Of a DNA stretch of 55,890 nt, positions 25,491-34,244 are shown one piece after another. Each line of letters opens with the position of its first letter. The first letter of the stretch is position 1. The notes under the pieces are model-generated. The model worked only from the letters and a program-made list of their open reading frames with translations, ran no database searches and had not been told where the DNA came from. A program made the translations under genes and the position numbers. The stretch comes from UBA5603 sp964501315 (GTDB taxonomy: Bacteria; Bacillota_I; Bacilli_A; Izemoplasmatales; Hujiaoplasmataceae): the NCBI GenBank assembly GCA_964501315.1, contig CAZCSO010000012.1:1-55890 (forward strand). Reading direction: 5' to 3'.

Positions 25491-27053
25491 CTAGTTCGAT
25501 TGATAATAATCAACGTACGCACGTGCGTAGATAATTTTTTGTTGGAAATACGATTGAACGCTCATGGTGCGTTCGGATAAGTCAAACACGCGAAGACCAA
25601 GATGGCTATTTTCATTCAGTTCGGTTTCATACAACGTTTTCGCTAATGCGAATTCATCCAGATACGTTTGCACCGAAAATACACCCGTTTCCGGATCGGT
25701 ATACTCCAAAATATAGTTTTCGTAGCGTTCTTGGTAATCTTCAAAAGCTAAAACGTTGTTGACCAAAACCAGATCAGCTTGATTGATTGAGTATTTTTGA
25801 GAAATGGTCTTATCGTAAATATCGAGTGAAATGCCATAATCCTCAAAAGGATTCCATCCGTATCCCAAACTTTGATCAAAGTCAAACGGGATATAAACAG
25901 CTTGGTTTTCATAAAAATACAAGTAATAATTGTTGGCGTCGTTGCGATAATCGTCGGGATTACCAATCAGGAAGCCCATCGCCAACGCTTTTAACCACGT
26001 ATCAACGTCGAGAATGGATTCCAATGTATTTTGATAAGCGAGTGTGTCCGAATAATCGTTGAGTTGATCGACAAAATGATGGAACACCGTAAAGTCCGAT
26101 CGTGGGTATTCGACCCCTTGGTAGGAAATCGTTTTATTGGTTTTCAGTTGGTAATTTTTACGATAACCGTCGTTGTAATCTGAAATACCAACGGCACTCA
26201 AGGAATAATCGTCTTTTAATGTTGCTGGACCGAATTCCTGCCAGACGCATTTGTATAAATCGCCTAAAGACCCATCGTTATTTTTACCGAATACACGACG
26301 TGCAAACACATCGTCTAACGGTTCGGTTACGGTAAACAAACCATAAGGAATCAAGGTGCCATCAATATCAAAATAGATGATGGCCAGTGAGGTTTGCGGT
26401 GCCGGAACGCCAATGGATAAAAAGAAATCATAGGCAACCATTTCGGTGACCACACCGGTATCATCGGGACGTATGTATTTGAAGTTGAGTTGTTCCAAAT
26501 CGAACATTCGACGTTCTTTAAGATTTTTGTATTGGGTTGATCCTTCGGCATAATCAAATGTATCGTTGAATTCGAGTTGAAACGAGACTTGCTGATAGCC
26601 GACGACTTCGCCGTCTTCAAGAATTACCGGAAGAACCCGAGAGAAAATATTCCCTTTGGTTCGAAAACCAACTTCATTAAGTTCAACAAATGATCCGGAT
26701 GAATCTTCGTAACGAATATCCACTTCTTGAATCGTATTATCTCGGTATGAACCAAATTCATCGTAGTAATTTTGCATGTCATCGATCAATTTATCAAAAT
26801 TAGATTGAGAAAAACTAATGACAAATCGATGCTTGATGGCATTGTTGAATAACGTTTCGTACGTGGGACCTTCTGCGTTTTCAGAAGTGGAAATCAACGT
26901 ATCGGTCGTAATGGAGGGTAATGTCGTTAGTGAAGAGCTAGTCGATGAAATTAACGTTGGTAACGTCGTTGTTGAAGCGGTGGTAGATGACAGGGTACAC
27001 CCAGACAAAAATGTCACCAAAAGAAAACTGATTATAAGCAAAATACGTTTCAT
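25491..27053 (-). CDS. CotH-family lipoprotein kinase, copy 2
   Basis: 520 residues. The N-terminus ends in the lipobox LSGC (residues 16-19), so it should be a lipoprotein on the outer face of the membrane. A Ser/Thr-rich linker of about 45 residues follows. The CotH core is kept: VGFRTKGN, LFTVTEPLDD, GNPDDYRNDANNYYLY and YIPFDFDQSLG. Compared with copy 1 the membrane attachment differs. The start ATG overlaps the stop of the pseudouridine synthase gene (ATGA). Confidence 0.88.
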   Translation of the reverse strand: MKRILLIISFLLVTFLSGCTLSSTTASTTTLPTLISSTSSSLTTLPSITTDTLISTSENAEGPTYETLFNNAIKHRFVISFSQSNFDKLIDDMQNYYDEFGSYRDNTIQEVDIRYEDSSGSFVELNEVGFRTKGNIFSRVLPVILEDGEVVGYQQVSFQLEFNDTFDYAEGSTQYKNLKERRMFDLEQLNFKYIRPDDTGVVTEMVAYDFFLSIGVPAPQTSLAIIYFDIDGTLIPYGLFTVTEPLDDVFARRVFGKNNDGSLGDLYKCVWQEFGPATLKDDYSLSAVGISDYNDGYRKNYQLKTNKTISYQGVEYPRSDFTVFHHFVDQLNDYSDTLAYQNTLESILDVDTWLKALAMGFLIGNPDDYRNDANNYYLYFYENQAVYIPFDFDQSLGYGWNPFEDYGISLDIYDKTISQKYSINQADLVLVNNVLAFEDYQERYENYILEYTDPETGVFSVQTYLDEFALAKTLYETELNENSHLGLRVFDLSERTMSVQSYFQQKIIYARAYVDYYQSN

Positions 27054-27925
27054 TCCAGGGAGACTCCTTTATCTGCTAAGTAATTTTTGAACGGTAAGGG
27101 AAGCGAAGCGTCGATGGTGACGGGTAATTGAGTCAAAGGGTGTTTGAAGACCAAATGATTCAAATACAGCAGCAACGTCGATCCACTTTTCGCTTTGGGA
27201 TTGTAGAGTAAATCACCGATTAAGGGGAATCCAAAATGAGCGAAATGAACACGGATTTGATGCGTTTTACCGGTTTCATGGGTGATTTTAACCAAACTTT
27301 GCGTTTTAAATTCTTTGATAACGGTAAAATCGGTTATGGCATCCTCACCGGTTTCACTCACATGACGTAGCGGTGAAGAATCATCGATTTTATCGATGGG
27401 TAAATCAATTCTTAATGTTTTGTTAGGAACGATGCCATCAATAATGGCCATGTATTCTTTCTCTAATTCGGTTTGCGACAGCAAATACTTGATGAACCGA
27501 TTTTTCGCAACCAAAATCAATCCGCCGGCATCAATGTCCATACGATTGACGATGTGGATTTTGCTTTGGATGTTATGACGTTGGTAATACTCAGCCAAAC
27601 CGTTGGCCAAGGTATGCTCAGGATGATTTTTCGTAACCATTAAGGGCATTTCATACGGTTTATCGACGACAAGAAGATACGGATCTTCGTAAAGAATGGA
27701 TAAATCCATTGCTTCAGGAGCAATGGCTTCGTCGGCTTCTTCGTCGGGAATAACGATGCGAAGCGTGTCGCCTTTACGGACGGTATCCTTCCGTGTTTTT
27801 TGATCGTTGTTGACGTAGATTAATTGTTTAGAACCTTCAACCACGATTAATTTCAACGGGATTTGATGGTCGTGCAAAAAATCGGTGATGGCTTGAGGTT
27901 TGTTAATTTTATAAGTGAGTTCCAT
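27050..27925 (-). CDS. RluA-family pseudouridine synthase
   Basis: 291 residues. The family core is seen as LLVVDKPYEMP, then NRMDIDAGGLILVAK, where the catalytic Asp of the usual HRLDxxTSG motif remains although His and Ser are changed. KTHQIRVHFAHFGFPLIGDLLY is the standard C-terminal motif. An N-terminal S4-like region of about 80 residues is present. The target could be rRNA or tRNA. The window gives no specific site. It heads the operon with the two CotH genes. Confidence 0.9.
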   Translation of the reverse strand: MELTYKINKPQAITDFLHDHQIPLKLIVVEGSKQLIYVNNDQKTRKDTVRKGDTLRIVIPDEEADEAIAPEAMDLSILYEDPYLLVVDKPYEMPLMVTKNHPEHTLANGLAEYYQRHNIQSKIHIVNRMDIDAGGLILVAKNRFIKYLLSQTELEKEYMAIIDGIVPNKTLRIDLPIDKIDDSSPLRHVSETGEDAITDFTVIKEFKTQSLVKITHETGKTHQIRVHFAHFGFPLIGDLLYNPKAKSGSTLLLYLNHLVFKHPLTQLPVTIDASLPLPFKNYLADKGVSLE

Positions 27926-27948
27926 AAGATCACATCCATTTCTTAACT

Positions 27949-27977
27949 ATTATAACATAAAAGGAAGATAATGTTTA
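27949..27977 (-). promoter_or_regulatory. Promoter of the pseudouridine synthase-CotH operon
   Basis: TAAACA (27972-27977), 17-bp spacer, TATAAT (27949-27954). The -35 box lies inside the upstream terminator hairpin. Confidence 0.6.
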
Positions 27978-27990
27978 CCCATCATCTTCC
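27958..27990 (-). terminator. Terminator after ntdP
   Basis: An 11-bp stem with one G-U pair (27980-27990 with 27963-27973) and a 6-nt loop. The T-run is short (TTTTA). Confidence 0.7.
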
Positions 27991-28012
27991 TCTTTGAAAG
28001 AAATATTATTGA

Positions 28013-28540
28013 TTACGATGCTTTTATTTTTAAAAACGTTTGGTACCATCGTTTTACTTCAACTTCCTGAAATGGAAATGTTTTTGAATTAACCATGGAT
28101 TCCAAGACTTTAAATTCCGATTCTAATATTTCGGCCAAATCCTTCGGATAGTGCATTTGAATCTTATGGCGATTGTATTCATTTTGATCCAAAAGATGAT
28201 ACGAATAATCATCGCTGACTTTGATATCCAAATCGTAATCGATGTACTTAAGCGCTTCTTCGTCGGTTAAGACCGGAGATGATAAATTGCAGTAATAAGA
28301 GATTCCTTCTGGTTTGATGATGCCAATGACATTGAACCAATGATGTTTGAAGAAAAAAGTCACCGACGGTTCTTTCGTATGCCAAAAACGGCCATTGGCT
28401 TCAATGACTTTGGTCTTTTTATTGCCAACGATAATCACGTCGTCGTCTTCGGCGATGACCGTCGCTTCTTCCCAAATGCGATGAAGCGATTGATCGTGTT
28501 TGTACGATTGAACCGATATTTTTTTACCAATTTCAAGCAT
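28013..28540 (-). CDS. ntdP: Nucleoside tri-/diphosphate phosphatase (DUF402)
   Basis: 175 residues, matching NtdP (formerly YgaC) of Bacillota. Landmarks are IQSYKHDQSLHRIWEEATV-type N-terminus, WFNVIGIIKPEGISYYCNLSSP and ALKYIDYDLDIKV. Family members hydrolyse nucleoside tri- and diphosphates. It is the last gene of cshB-nfo-trmL-ntdP, 13 bp after trmL, behind AGGAGG. Confidence 0.92.
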   Translation of the reverse strand: MLEIGKKISVQSYKHDQSLHRIWEEATVIAEDDDVIIVGNKKTKVIEANGRFWHTKEPSVTFFFKHHWFNVIGIIKPEGISYYCNLSSPVLTDEEALKYIDYDLDIKVSDDYSYHLLDQNEYNRHKIQMHYPKDLAEILESEFKVLESMVNSKTFPFQEVEVKRWYQTFLKIKAS

Positions 28541-28553
28541 CTCAAACCTCCTG

Positions 28554-29072
28554 TTAAGGCTGTTTTAGCCAATCTTTTCCCTTCATCGATTCGGGTTCGG
28601 TGAAGGATAACCCTGCATAGTTTTGTTGCCGTAAAAGCTCATAGATACCCAAACAGACCGTATTGGCCAAGTTTAAGGAACGAATGTTTTCGTTCATAGG
28701 GAACCGGGTGCATTGATCCAAATGATCTTTCAAGATTGTTTTCGGTATTCCCGTTGATTCTCGTCCAAAAATTAAGTATATGGGTTGGTTCACATCGGAT
28801 AAATCAAATTCATTCGGTGTTTTCGTTCCATAACGCGTGAAAAAGAGATAGTAGCCGGGATTTTGCGATTGAAAGGTTTCCCAATCGGGATAGACTTTGA
28901 AATGGACGTGTTCTAAATAGTTGACGCCACTTCGTTTTAACGTTTTTTCATCCACTCGAAATCCCAGTGGTTCTATGAGATGCAAAAACGTATCGGTACC
29001 CGCACACGTTCTCATGATGTTGCCTGTGTTTTGAGGAATTTCAGGTTGATATAACACGACATGTCGACTCAT
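28554..29072 (-). CDS. trmL: tRNA (cytidine/uridine-34 2'-O)-methyltransferase
   Basis: 172 residues, a minimal SPOUT methyltransferase. VVLYQPEIPQNTGNIMRTC at the N-terminus and IYLIFGRESTGIP, then IRSLNLANTVCLGIYE form the trefoil-knot SAM site. TrmL methylates the wobble ribose of leucine tRNAs. The start overlaps the nfo stop (ATGA). Confidence 0.94.
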   Translation of the reverse strand: MSRHVVLYQPEIPQNTGNIMRTCAGTDTFLHLIEPLGFRVDEKTLKRSGVNYLEHVHFKVYPDWETFQSQNPGYYLFFTRYGTKTPNEFDLSDVNQPIYLIFGRESTGIPKTILKDHLDQCTRFPMNENIRSLNLANTVCLGIYELLRQQNYAGLSFTEPESMKGKDWLKQP

Positions 29073-29986
29073 TGATTTTTCTCGCTTTCTCGAATCAAAT
29101 TGAGCAAATCCGGAACGAACGTTTTGCTTTTCAACATTTCAATTTCATATTTATAGGGTGGATAACTCTTTTTGGAATCATCAAGATCGTCGACGTAGGG
29201 CGTTTCCAATATCTTAGGAATGGTTTCGAGACGAGGGTGATGAACGACGTAGTTGATCGTTTCAAATCCCAAGTATCCAAACCCAATGTTGGCGTGGCGA
29301 TCTTTATGAGCGCCCAGGTCATTTTTTGAATCGTTGATATGAACGACCTTCAAATAGGACAATCCGATGATGCGATCAAATTCGTTCAATACGTCATCAA
29401 AATGATGAATGAGATCGTAACCGGCATCGTGCGTATGACAGGTGTCGTAGCAAACTCCGATGCGATCCGTTTGCTCAATGCGGTCGATAATTTGTCGAAT
29501 TTCTTCAAACGTACAACCCACTTCCGTTCCTTTTCCTGCCATCGTTTCTAAGGCGATGACGACATGGGAATGCGGTGTGTTTTCGATTATTTTATTGATT
29601 CCTTGAGCGATACGTTCAATCCCCAAAGCTGCCCCGTCGCCCATATGAGCACCCGGATGCAGGACAAGGATGGTTGAGCCCAGCGCTTCGGTACGTTTGA
29701 CTTCTTCGGTCAAAAACGATACCGCAAAAGCCTGCTTTTCCGTATCGGGATTGGCCAAATTGACGATATACGGTGCATGAACGATGATGTGTTCAAAACG
29801 AATGCCATGGTTAATCATTAATGCTTTCGCTTCGTCGATGCGCATCTTTTTCAAGTCGGTACGAAGGGTGTTTTGAGGTGCACCGGTATAGACCATCAAG
29901 GCATTGGCCCCATGCTGGATTGTTTCTTCGACACTCCCTAAAAATTGACGCGTTCCGCCTAAGGATACGTGTGAACCAATGATCAT
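29069..29986 (-). CDS. nfo: Endonuclease IV
   Basis: 305 residues, about 20 more than the common form. It cuts DNA at abasic sites in base-excision repair, using a three-zinc centre. Metal-site motifs seen: IGSHVSLGG, VLHPGAHMG, ALETMAGKG, GVCYDTCHTHDAGYD and HINDSKN. The stop is TGA. It begins 1 base after the cshB stop. Confidence 0.96.
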   Translation of the reverse strand: MIIGSHVSLGGTRQFLGSVEETIQHGANALMVYTGAPQNTLRTDLKKMRIDEAKALMINHGIRFEHIIVHAPYIVNLANPDTEKQAFAVSFLTEEVKRTEALGSTILVLHPGAHMGDGAALGIERIAQGINKIIENTPHSHVVIALETMAGKGTEVGCTFEEIRQIIDRIEQTDRIGVCYDTCHTHDAGYDLIHHFDDVLNEFDRIIGLSYLKVVHINDSKNDLGAHKDRHANIGFGYLGFETINYVVHHPRLETIPKILETPYVDDLDDSKKSYPPYKYEIEMLKSKTFVPDLLNLIRESEKNQ

Positions 29987-29987
29987 G

Positions 29988-31277
29988 TTAAAACGTCCTT
30001 TTTTTCGTTAATTTCTTTTCGACACTTTTTAAGGTTTGCTGATATTTTTTCTTATAACCGGGTTTCACTTTCGTCGGTTTCTTGACCAAGGATTTGGCAA
30101 CGGCCATCTCACGAGATGGACGCCAATCTTTCTTTTGTCTGGCTTGACGCTCCCGGGCGGGAATCAATGTTTTGTCCTTCACTTCAAAGTACTCCGAATG
30201 AATACCTTTGGCTTCTAAAAGATCCAAGTAACGCTCGTCGTCAAAATCATAGAGCGATAAGACTTGCCCATCTTTGTTCATTCGACCGGTTCTTCCGCTA
30301 CGGTGAACGTAAAATTCAATGTCTTGAGGCAATTCGTAGTTGATGATGTGTGAAATCGAATCCAAATCAATGCCACGGGAAATAATATCGGTCGCGATGA
30401 TGTATTGATATTCATTGGCTCTGATTCGGTTAATCAACGCCTTGCGGTTACGAGCTTCCAAACCACCGTGAATCATCACAACGCTATCGAGTTTGTCTTT
30501 CACATGGGCATAGAGCGCTTCTGCGGATTCTTTGGTATTACAAAAGACGATGGCCAAATACGGACGTATGCTCGTCAATAAATCATCAAACACCGACATC
30601 CGGTTTCGACCTTTGGTTTTGATAAATCCATGATTAATCAGAGGATTGACGCCCAATTTATCTTGAAAAAAGATCATTTCAGGACGCTTTAAGTACTTTT
30701 TCAAAAACGGTTGAATGGCTTCTGGAATGGTCGCTGAAAAGACCAACATTTGCATCGATTCGTTCATGGTTGCGGCGACTTGGTCGACATCCATCAAAAA
30801 GCCTTCATCCAAGGTCATATCGGCTTCATCGACAATGAAAACCGACGCTTGGAAGGCTTTCAACGCATTGGCTTTGACAACTAAGTCTTTCAATTTGCCT
30901 GGCGTACCGATGGCGATGTGGGGTTGTGATTTTTCTAGTTTTGCAATTTCAAGCGCACGATTGGTTCCCCCCGAAAAAAGACGAATATCGATGGGGGTTG
31001 AGGAATGTTGGGCGATTTGTTTGGCAAACGCAAAAATCTGTGTTGCCAACTCACGGGTTGGAGCGCTGATCAGTACTTGACACTCAGCTTTGGTGAGATC
31101 AAGCTGCTCAAAAATAGGAATGAGATAGCTGTGTGTTTTTCCCGTTCCCGTCGCACTTTGAACCACCAAATCTTTATGATCCATGATTAAAGGAATGACT
31201 TTTTCTTGAACATCTGTTAATTGAGTAAACCCGCGTTCGGATAAGGCGGTTTGAATAAATGGTTTGTATGGAAACAT
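29988..31277 (-). CDS. cshB: DEAD-box RNA helicase CshB
   Basis: 429 residues. Motif I SATGTGKT, Ia PTRELA, II VDEAD, III SAT, and VI HRSGRTGR are all present. The basic C-tail VKKPTKVKPGYKKK resembles Bacillus CshB closely, which separates it from CshA (no long RGG-like tail). CshB acts in cold-adapted RNA unwinding and ribosome biogenesis. It heads the cshB-nfo-trmL-ntdP operon. Confidence 0.93.
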   Translation of the reverse strand: MFPYKPFIQTALSERGFTQLTDVQEKVIPLIMDHKDLVVQSATGTGKTHSYLIPIFEQLDLTKAECQVLISAPTRELATQIFAFAKQIAQHSSTPIDIRLFSGGTNRALEIAKLEKSQPHIAIGTPGKLKDLVVKANALKAFQASVFIVDEADMTLDEGFLMDVDQVAATMNESMQMLVFSATIPEAIQPFLKKYLKRPEMIFFQDKLGVNPLINHGFIKTKGRNRMSVFDDLLTSIRPYLAIVFCNTKESAEALYAHVKDKLDSVVMIHGGLEARNRKALINRIRANEYQYIIATDIISRGIDLDSISHIINYELPQDIEFYVHRSGRTGRMNKDGQVLSLYDFDDERYLDLLEAKGIHSEYFEVKDKTLIPARERQARQKKDWRPSREMAVAKSLVKKPTKVKPGYKKKYQQTLKSVEKKLTKKRTF

Positions 31278-31295
31278 AAATACCCTGCTTTCTTT

Positions 31296-31324
31296 TTGTC
31301 AAAAGTCTGAATATATTATATAAT
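31296..31324 (+). promoter_or_regulatory. Promoter of ispH
   Basis: TTGTCA (31296-31301), 17-bp spacer, TATAAT (31319-31324). Confidence 0.88.
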
Positions 31325-31343
31325 ATTTATGAGCTAAAGTAAA
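31315..31343 (-). promoter_or_regulatory. Promoter of cshB operon, overlapping the ispH promoter
   Basis: TTTACT (31338-31343), 17-bp spacer, TATAAT (31315-31320). Its -10 box shares two bases with the -10 of ispH, so one polymerase should exclude the other. Confidence 0.7.
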
Positions 31344-31361
31344 ACAAAAGGGAGTGTATCT

Positions 31362-32267
31362 ATGCAAGTAATCCCCATTAGCCCTCGTGGCTATTGCCCT
31401 GGTGTCGTCCGCGCTATCCGAATGGTCTACGATGCCATCCATAACCCAACGCTGCCACGGCCCCTTTACATCCTTGGCATGATCGTACACAATCGGTTCG
31501 TCGTCGATGATTTGACCCAAGCTGGCGTCATTACGCTTGACGAACCCGGAAAATCACGACTTGATTGGGTCAACGAAATCAAGGAAGGCACCGTCATCGT
31601 AACGGCTCACGGTATTGAAGATAACGTGATTGAAGCCATACAAAATAAAGGACTTACGCTTATCAATGCCACCTGCAAAGACGTCTTAAAAACTCACGAC
31701 GTCATTCGCCTTCATTTGCGACAAAACGATCAAATCATCTACGTCGGAAAGAAAAATCATCCCGAAACCGAAGGTGCACTGGGAATAGATCCATCAATCA
31801 TTCTGGTTGAATCGATTGACGATATTCAATCGTTGCCCGCAATCACAAAACCGATTTTTGTGACCAATCAAACAACGTTGTCAATTCGGGACGTTTCATC
31901 ACTTTTCGATGCGATTGTCAATCGGTATCCTTCTGCTCAAATCAGTGACGAAATTTGTCATTCGACCCGAATTCGACAGGAAGCTATCCTAACGTACAAT
32001 CACGGCGTTGATTTGTGCTTTGTGGTGGGGGATCCCGTATCCAATAATACCCGAAGTTTGGCGATGATATCGCAAAAAGAAACGCATGTTCCAACACTTC
32101 GAATTGAGTCCGTTGATGAGATTGATCCTCATACCTTAATGGGTATAAAAACCGTTTCGGTCACAAGCGGTGCGTCGACGCCCACGCATTTGACCCAAAC
32201 CGTCATCGACTATCTTAGACAATTCGATGAAAATAATGAAGAAACTTGGTCTCATCGAAAAAAATAA
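31362..32267 (+). CDS. ispH: 4-hydroxy-3-methylbut-2-enyl diphosphate reductase
   Basis: 301 residues. It is the last step of the MEP isoprenoid pathway, giving IPP and DMAPP. The three iron-sulfur cysteines lie in RGYCPGVVRA, INATCKDV and DEICHSTRIRQ. NHPETEG and VTSGASTPTHL are the substrate-binding motifs. It is alone on the plus strand behind its own promoter. Dxs, the first MEP enzyme, is encoded 2 kb away in another operon. Confidence 0.97.
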   Translation: MQVIPISPRGYCPGVVRAIRMVYDAIHNPTLPRPLYILGMIVHNRFVVDDLTQAGVITLDEPGKSRLDWVNEIKEGTVIVTAHGIEDNVIEAIQNKGLTLINATCKDVLKTHDVIRLHLRQNDQIIYVGKKNHPETEGALGIDPSIILVESIDDIQSLPAITKPIFVTNQTTLSIRDVSSLFDAIVNRYPSAQISDEICHSTRIRQEAILTYNHGVDLCFVVGDPVSNNTRSLAMISQKETHVPTLRIESVDEIDPHTLMGIKTVSVTSGASTPTHLTQTVIDYLRQFDENNEETWSHRKK

Positions 32268-32291
32268 CTTTTCTTTTTATCACAAATTGAG

Positions 32292-32297
32292 TATAAT
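32292..32297 (+). promoter_or_regulatory. Possible -10 box before the small membrane protein
   Basis: TATAAT lies 33 bp before the start codon. The -35 region is poor, and no terminator separates it from ispH. Confidence 0.4.
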
Positions 32298-32329
32298 ATA
32301 TGAAGCGAATAAGTGTTGAGGTGAAAAAT

Positions 32330-32500
32330 ATGCCACAAAGTAAAAAACGTCCCAAACCAACCGCCATCGAAAAAGAAATTAGATCATACGACCCAACCAA
32401 AAGCAAATTTGGTAAAATCATTTTGTTGATTCTCGCTGTTGGAATGTTTCTTGGTTTAGTTATCGCAGCGATTTACGGTGCCATTTCGGTTTTGGGATAA
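32330..32500 (+). CDS. Small single-pass membrane protein of unknown function
   Basis: 56 residues: a Lys/Arg- and Pro-rich cytosolic head (about residues 1-27) followed by one membrane helix (about 30-52). The ATG at 32330 is preceded by GAGGTG with 6 bases between. An ATG 30 bases upstream has no ribosome binding site. Head-then-helix shape recalls small proteins seen near secretion or division genes, but I recognise no family. It ends at a bidirectional terminator. Confidence 0.7.
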   Translation: MPQSKKRPKPTAIEKEIRSYDPTKSKFGKIILLILAVGMFLGLVIAAIYGAISVLG

Positions 32501-32516
32501 TTTAAAAAAATCCATG

Positions 32517-32550
32517 AAAAAAAAGAGATTCGAAAACGAATCTCTTTTTT
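32517..32550. terminator. Bidirectional terminator between the small membrane protein gene and recN
   Basis: AAAAGAGATTCG and its complement (32521-32532 with 32537-32548) enclose a 4-nt loop; T-runs lie on both strands. Confidence 0.92.
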
Positions 32551-32552
32551 GT

Positions 32553-34235
32553 TTAATCTTGTTCCAACAGTAAGGTTTTTGCGGTATCTAACGTCGCTTG
32601 ATTGACCCGAAGTCCCGCCATCATTTGTGCGATGGCTAAAACGCGTTCATCAAAGGTTAATTCCGACACTTCCGCAACGGTACGATGGTTTTGCTCGTGT
32701 TTCGTGACATTGAGTTGACGGTCCGCCATGGCGACGACTTGGGGGACATGAGAAATCGCCAGTACCTGACATCCATACGCGATGGATTTGATTTTTCGTG
32801 CGATTTGTTTGGCAACCGCACCGGATATTCCGGTATCAATCTCATCAAAGATCATCGTCGATAGTTGTTGGCTTTTGACATAGATGGTCTTGAATGCCAA
32901 CATGATACGACTCATTTCACCGCCGGAAGCGATTTTCGATAGCGGCTTCAACGATTCCCCCACGTTGGTCGATATTAGGAAATCAACCGCATCAATGCCA
33001 TTGGGTGAAAATCCATCCGATTTTAACGGATCATCGAAGGAAGCGTGTGAAAATTCAATTTCAAACGCCATATTCGGCAGCATTAAATCGTCAAACGTTT
33101 TTAAGAGTTCATTGCGAAGCCGTTTTGCGCCCTCGATGCGATAGGCAGAGATCGATTGGGCTGCATTCACAAGTTCTTTGTGTGTCGTTAAGACGGATGA
33201 TTTGGATGCTTCTAGATAATCATCGTAATGATCGGTTTGATCCAGTGAATTTTTAAGAAAATTCAAATACTCGATTAACTCCGGAATGCGTTGATGATAC
33301 TTCGATTGGATTTTTTCTAAGATGGCCAATCGTTCTTCGATTCGGTTCAATTCATCCGGATCAAAGGCTAATTGACGCTGTTGCTTGATAAGCGTTGATT
33401 GGATGTCATCGAGTTCATAATACGCATCCTTGGCTTTCGTCGCTTCGGTTTCCAAATTCATCCCAAATGCATGAAGACTTTCTAAATCGTGCGACAAATC
33501 GTAAAGTTGATTGGATAGCCCGTCTTCAAATAACGACAATACATGCGCAATCAGCGTGTTGATTTTATCGTAATTTTCGAGTTGAGAAGCCGATTGTTTC
33601 AACGCTTCTTCTTCGTCAAGTTTCAAGTCGAGTAACGATAATTCCTGATACTGAAAACGATATAGTTCTTCCTTTTCAAGCAGACTCTTTTGTTTTTGCA
33701 ATAACGAGTGATAATCACTCAGTGCTTGTTGATAAGCGTTTAAGGCAATACGGTACCGTTCGAGATACGGTCGAATGCCGTCTTTTTTATACCCGTCGAT
33801 TAACTCAAGGTAATACGTAGGCGTCATCAGTTTTTGCGTATCGAATTGCGAATGCAAATCGGCAAAATGGAGGGCAATCTCTTTTAACTGTTGAAGCGTC
33901 ACGGATTGTTGATTGATTTTTATGATGTTTTTGTTTTGAACGGAGAGTTCGCGATAAATCACAAATTCATCGTTATCAAATGAAATGTTGTGTTCCATAA
34001 GCGATCGTCTTAGTCGTTCGGATTGGATGCTGACAATTCCTTCAACGCTAGCCCATGTTTCGTTGGAACGAATCATTTCTTGCTGAGCTCGATCTCCGAG
34101 CAATAACCCAATAGCATCGATAATAAGGCTTTTTCCTGCGCCAGTTTCCCCTGTCAGTACCGTCATACCCGGTTGAAACATAAGCGTGACATCATCGATG
34201 ATGGCAAAGTGCTTAACAGTGAGTTTTTTTAGCAT
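32553..34235 (-). CDS. recN: DNA repair protein RecN
   Basis: 560 residues, an SMC-like ATPase for double-strand-break repair. N-terminal Walker A GETGAGKSLIIDAIG, long central coiled-coil stretches (about 150-340), and C-terminal ASGGEMSRIMLAFK (signature) with IFDEIDTGISG (Walker B) are present. The ribosome binding site is AGGAGG. It closes the nusB-xseAB-dxs-recN operon, 9 bp after dxs. Confidence 0.97.
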   Translation of the reverse strand: MLKKLTVKHFAIIDDVTLMFQPGMTVLTGETGAGKSLIIDAIGLLLGDRAQQEMIRSNETWASVEGIVSIQSERLRRSLMEHNISFDNDEFVIYRELSVQNKNIIKINQQSVTLQQLKEIALHFADLHSQFDTQKLMTPTYYLELIDGYKKDGIRPYLERYRIALNAYQQALSDYHSLLQKQKSLLEKEELYRFQYQELSLLDLKLDEEEALKQSASQLENYDKINTLIAHVLSLFEDGLSNQLYDLSHDLESLHAFGMNLETEATKAKDAYYELDDIQSTLIKQQRQLAFDPDELNRIEERLAILEKIQSKYHQRIPELIEYLNFLKNSLDQTDHYDDYLEASKSSVLTTHKELVNAAQSISAYRIEGAKRLRNELLKTFDDLMLPNMAFEIEFSHASFDDPLKSDGFSPNGIDAVDFLISTNVGESLKPLSKIASGGEMSRIMLAFKTIYVKSQQLSTMIFDEIDTGISGAVAKQIARKIKSIAYGCQVLAISHVPQVVAMADRQLNVTKHEQNHRTVAEVSELTFDERVLAIAQMMAGLRVNQATLDTAKTLLLEQD

Positions 34236-34244
34236 GGACGCCTC

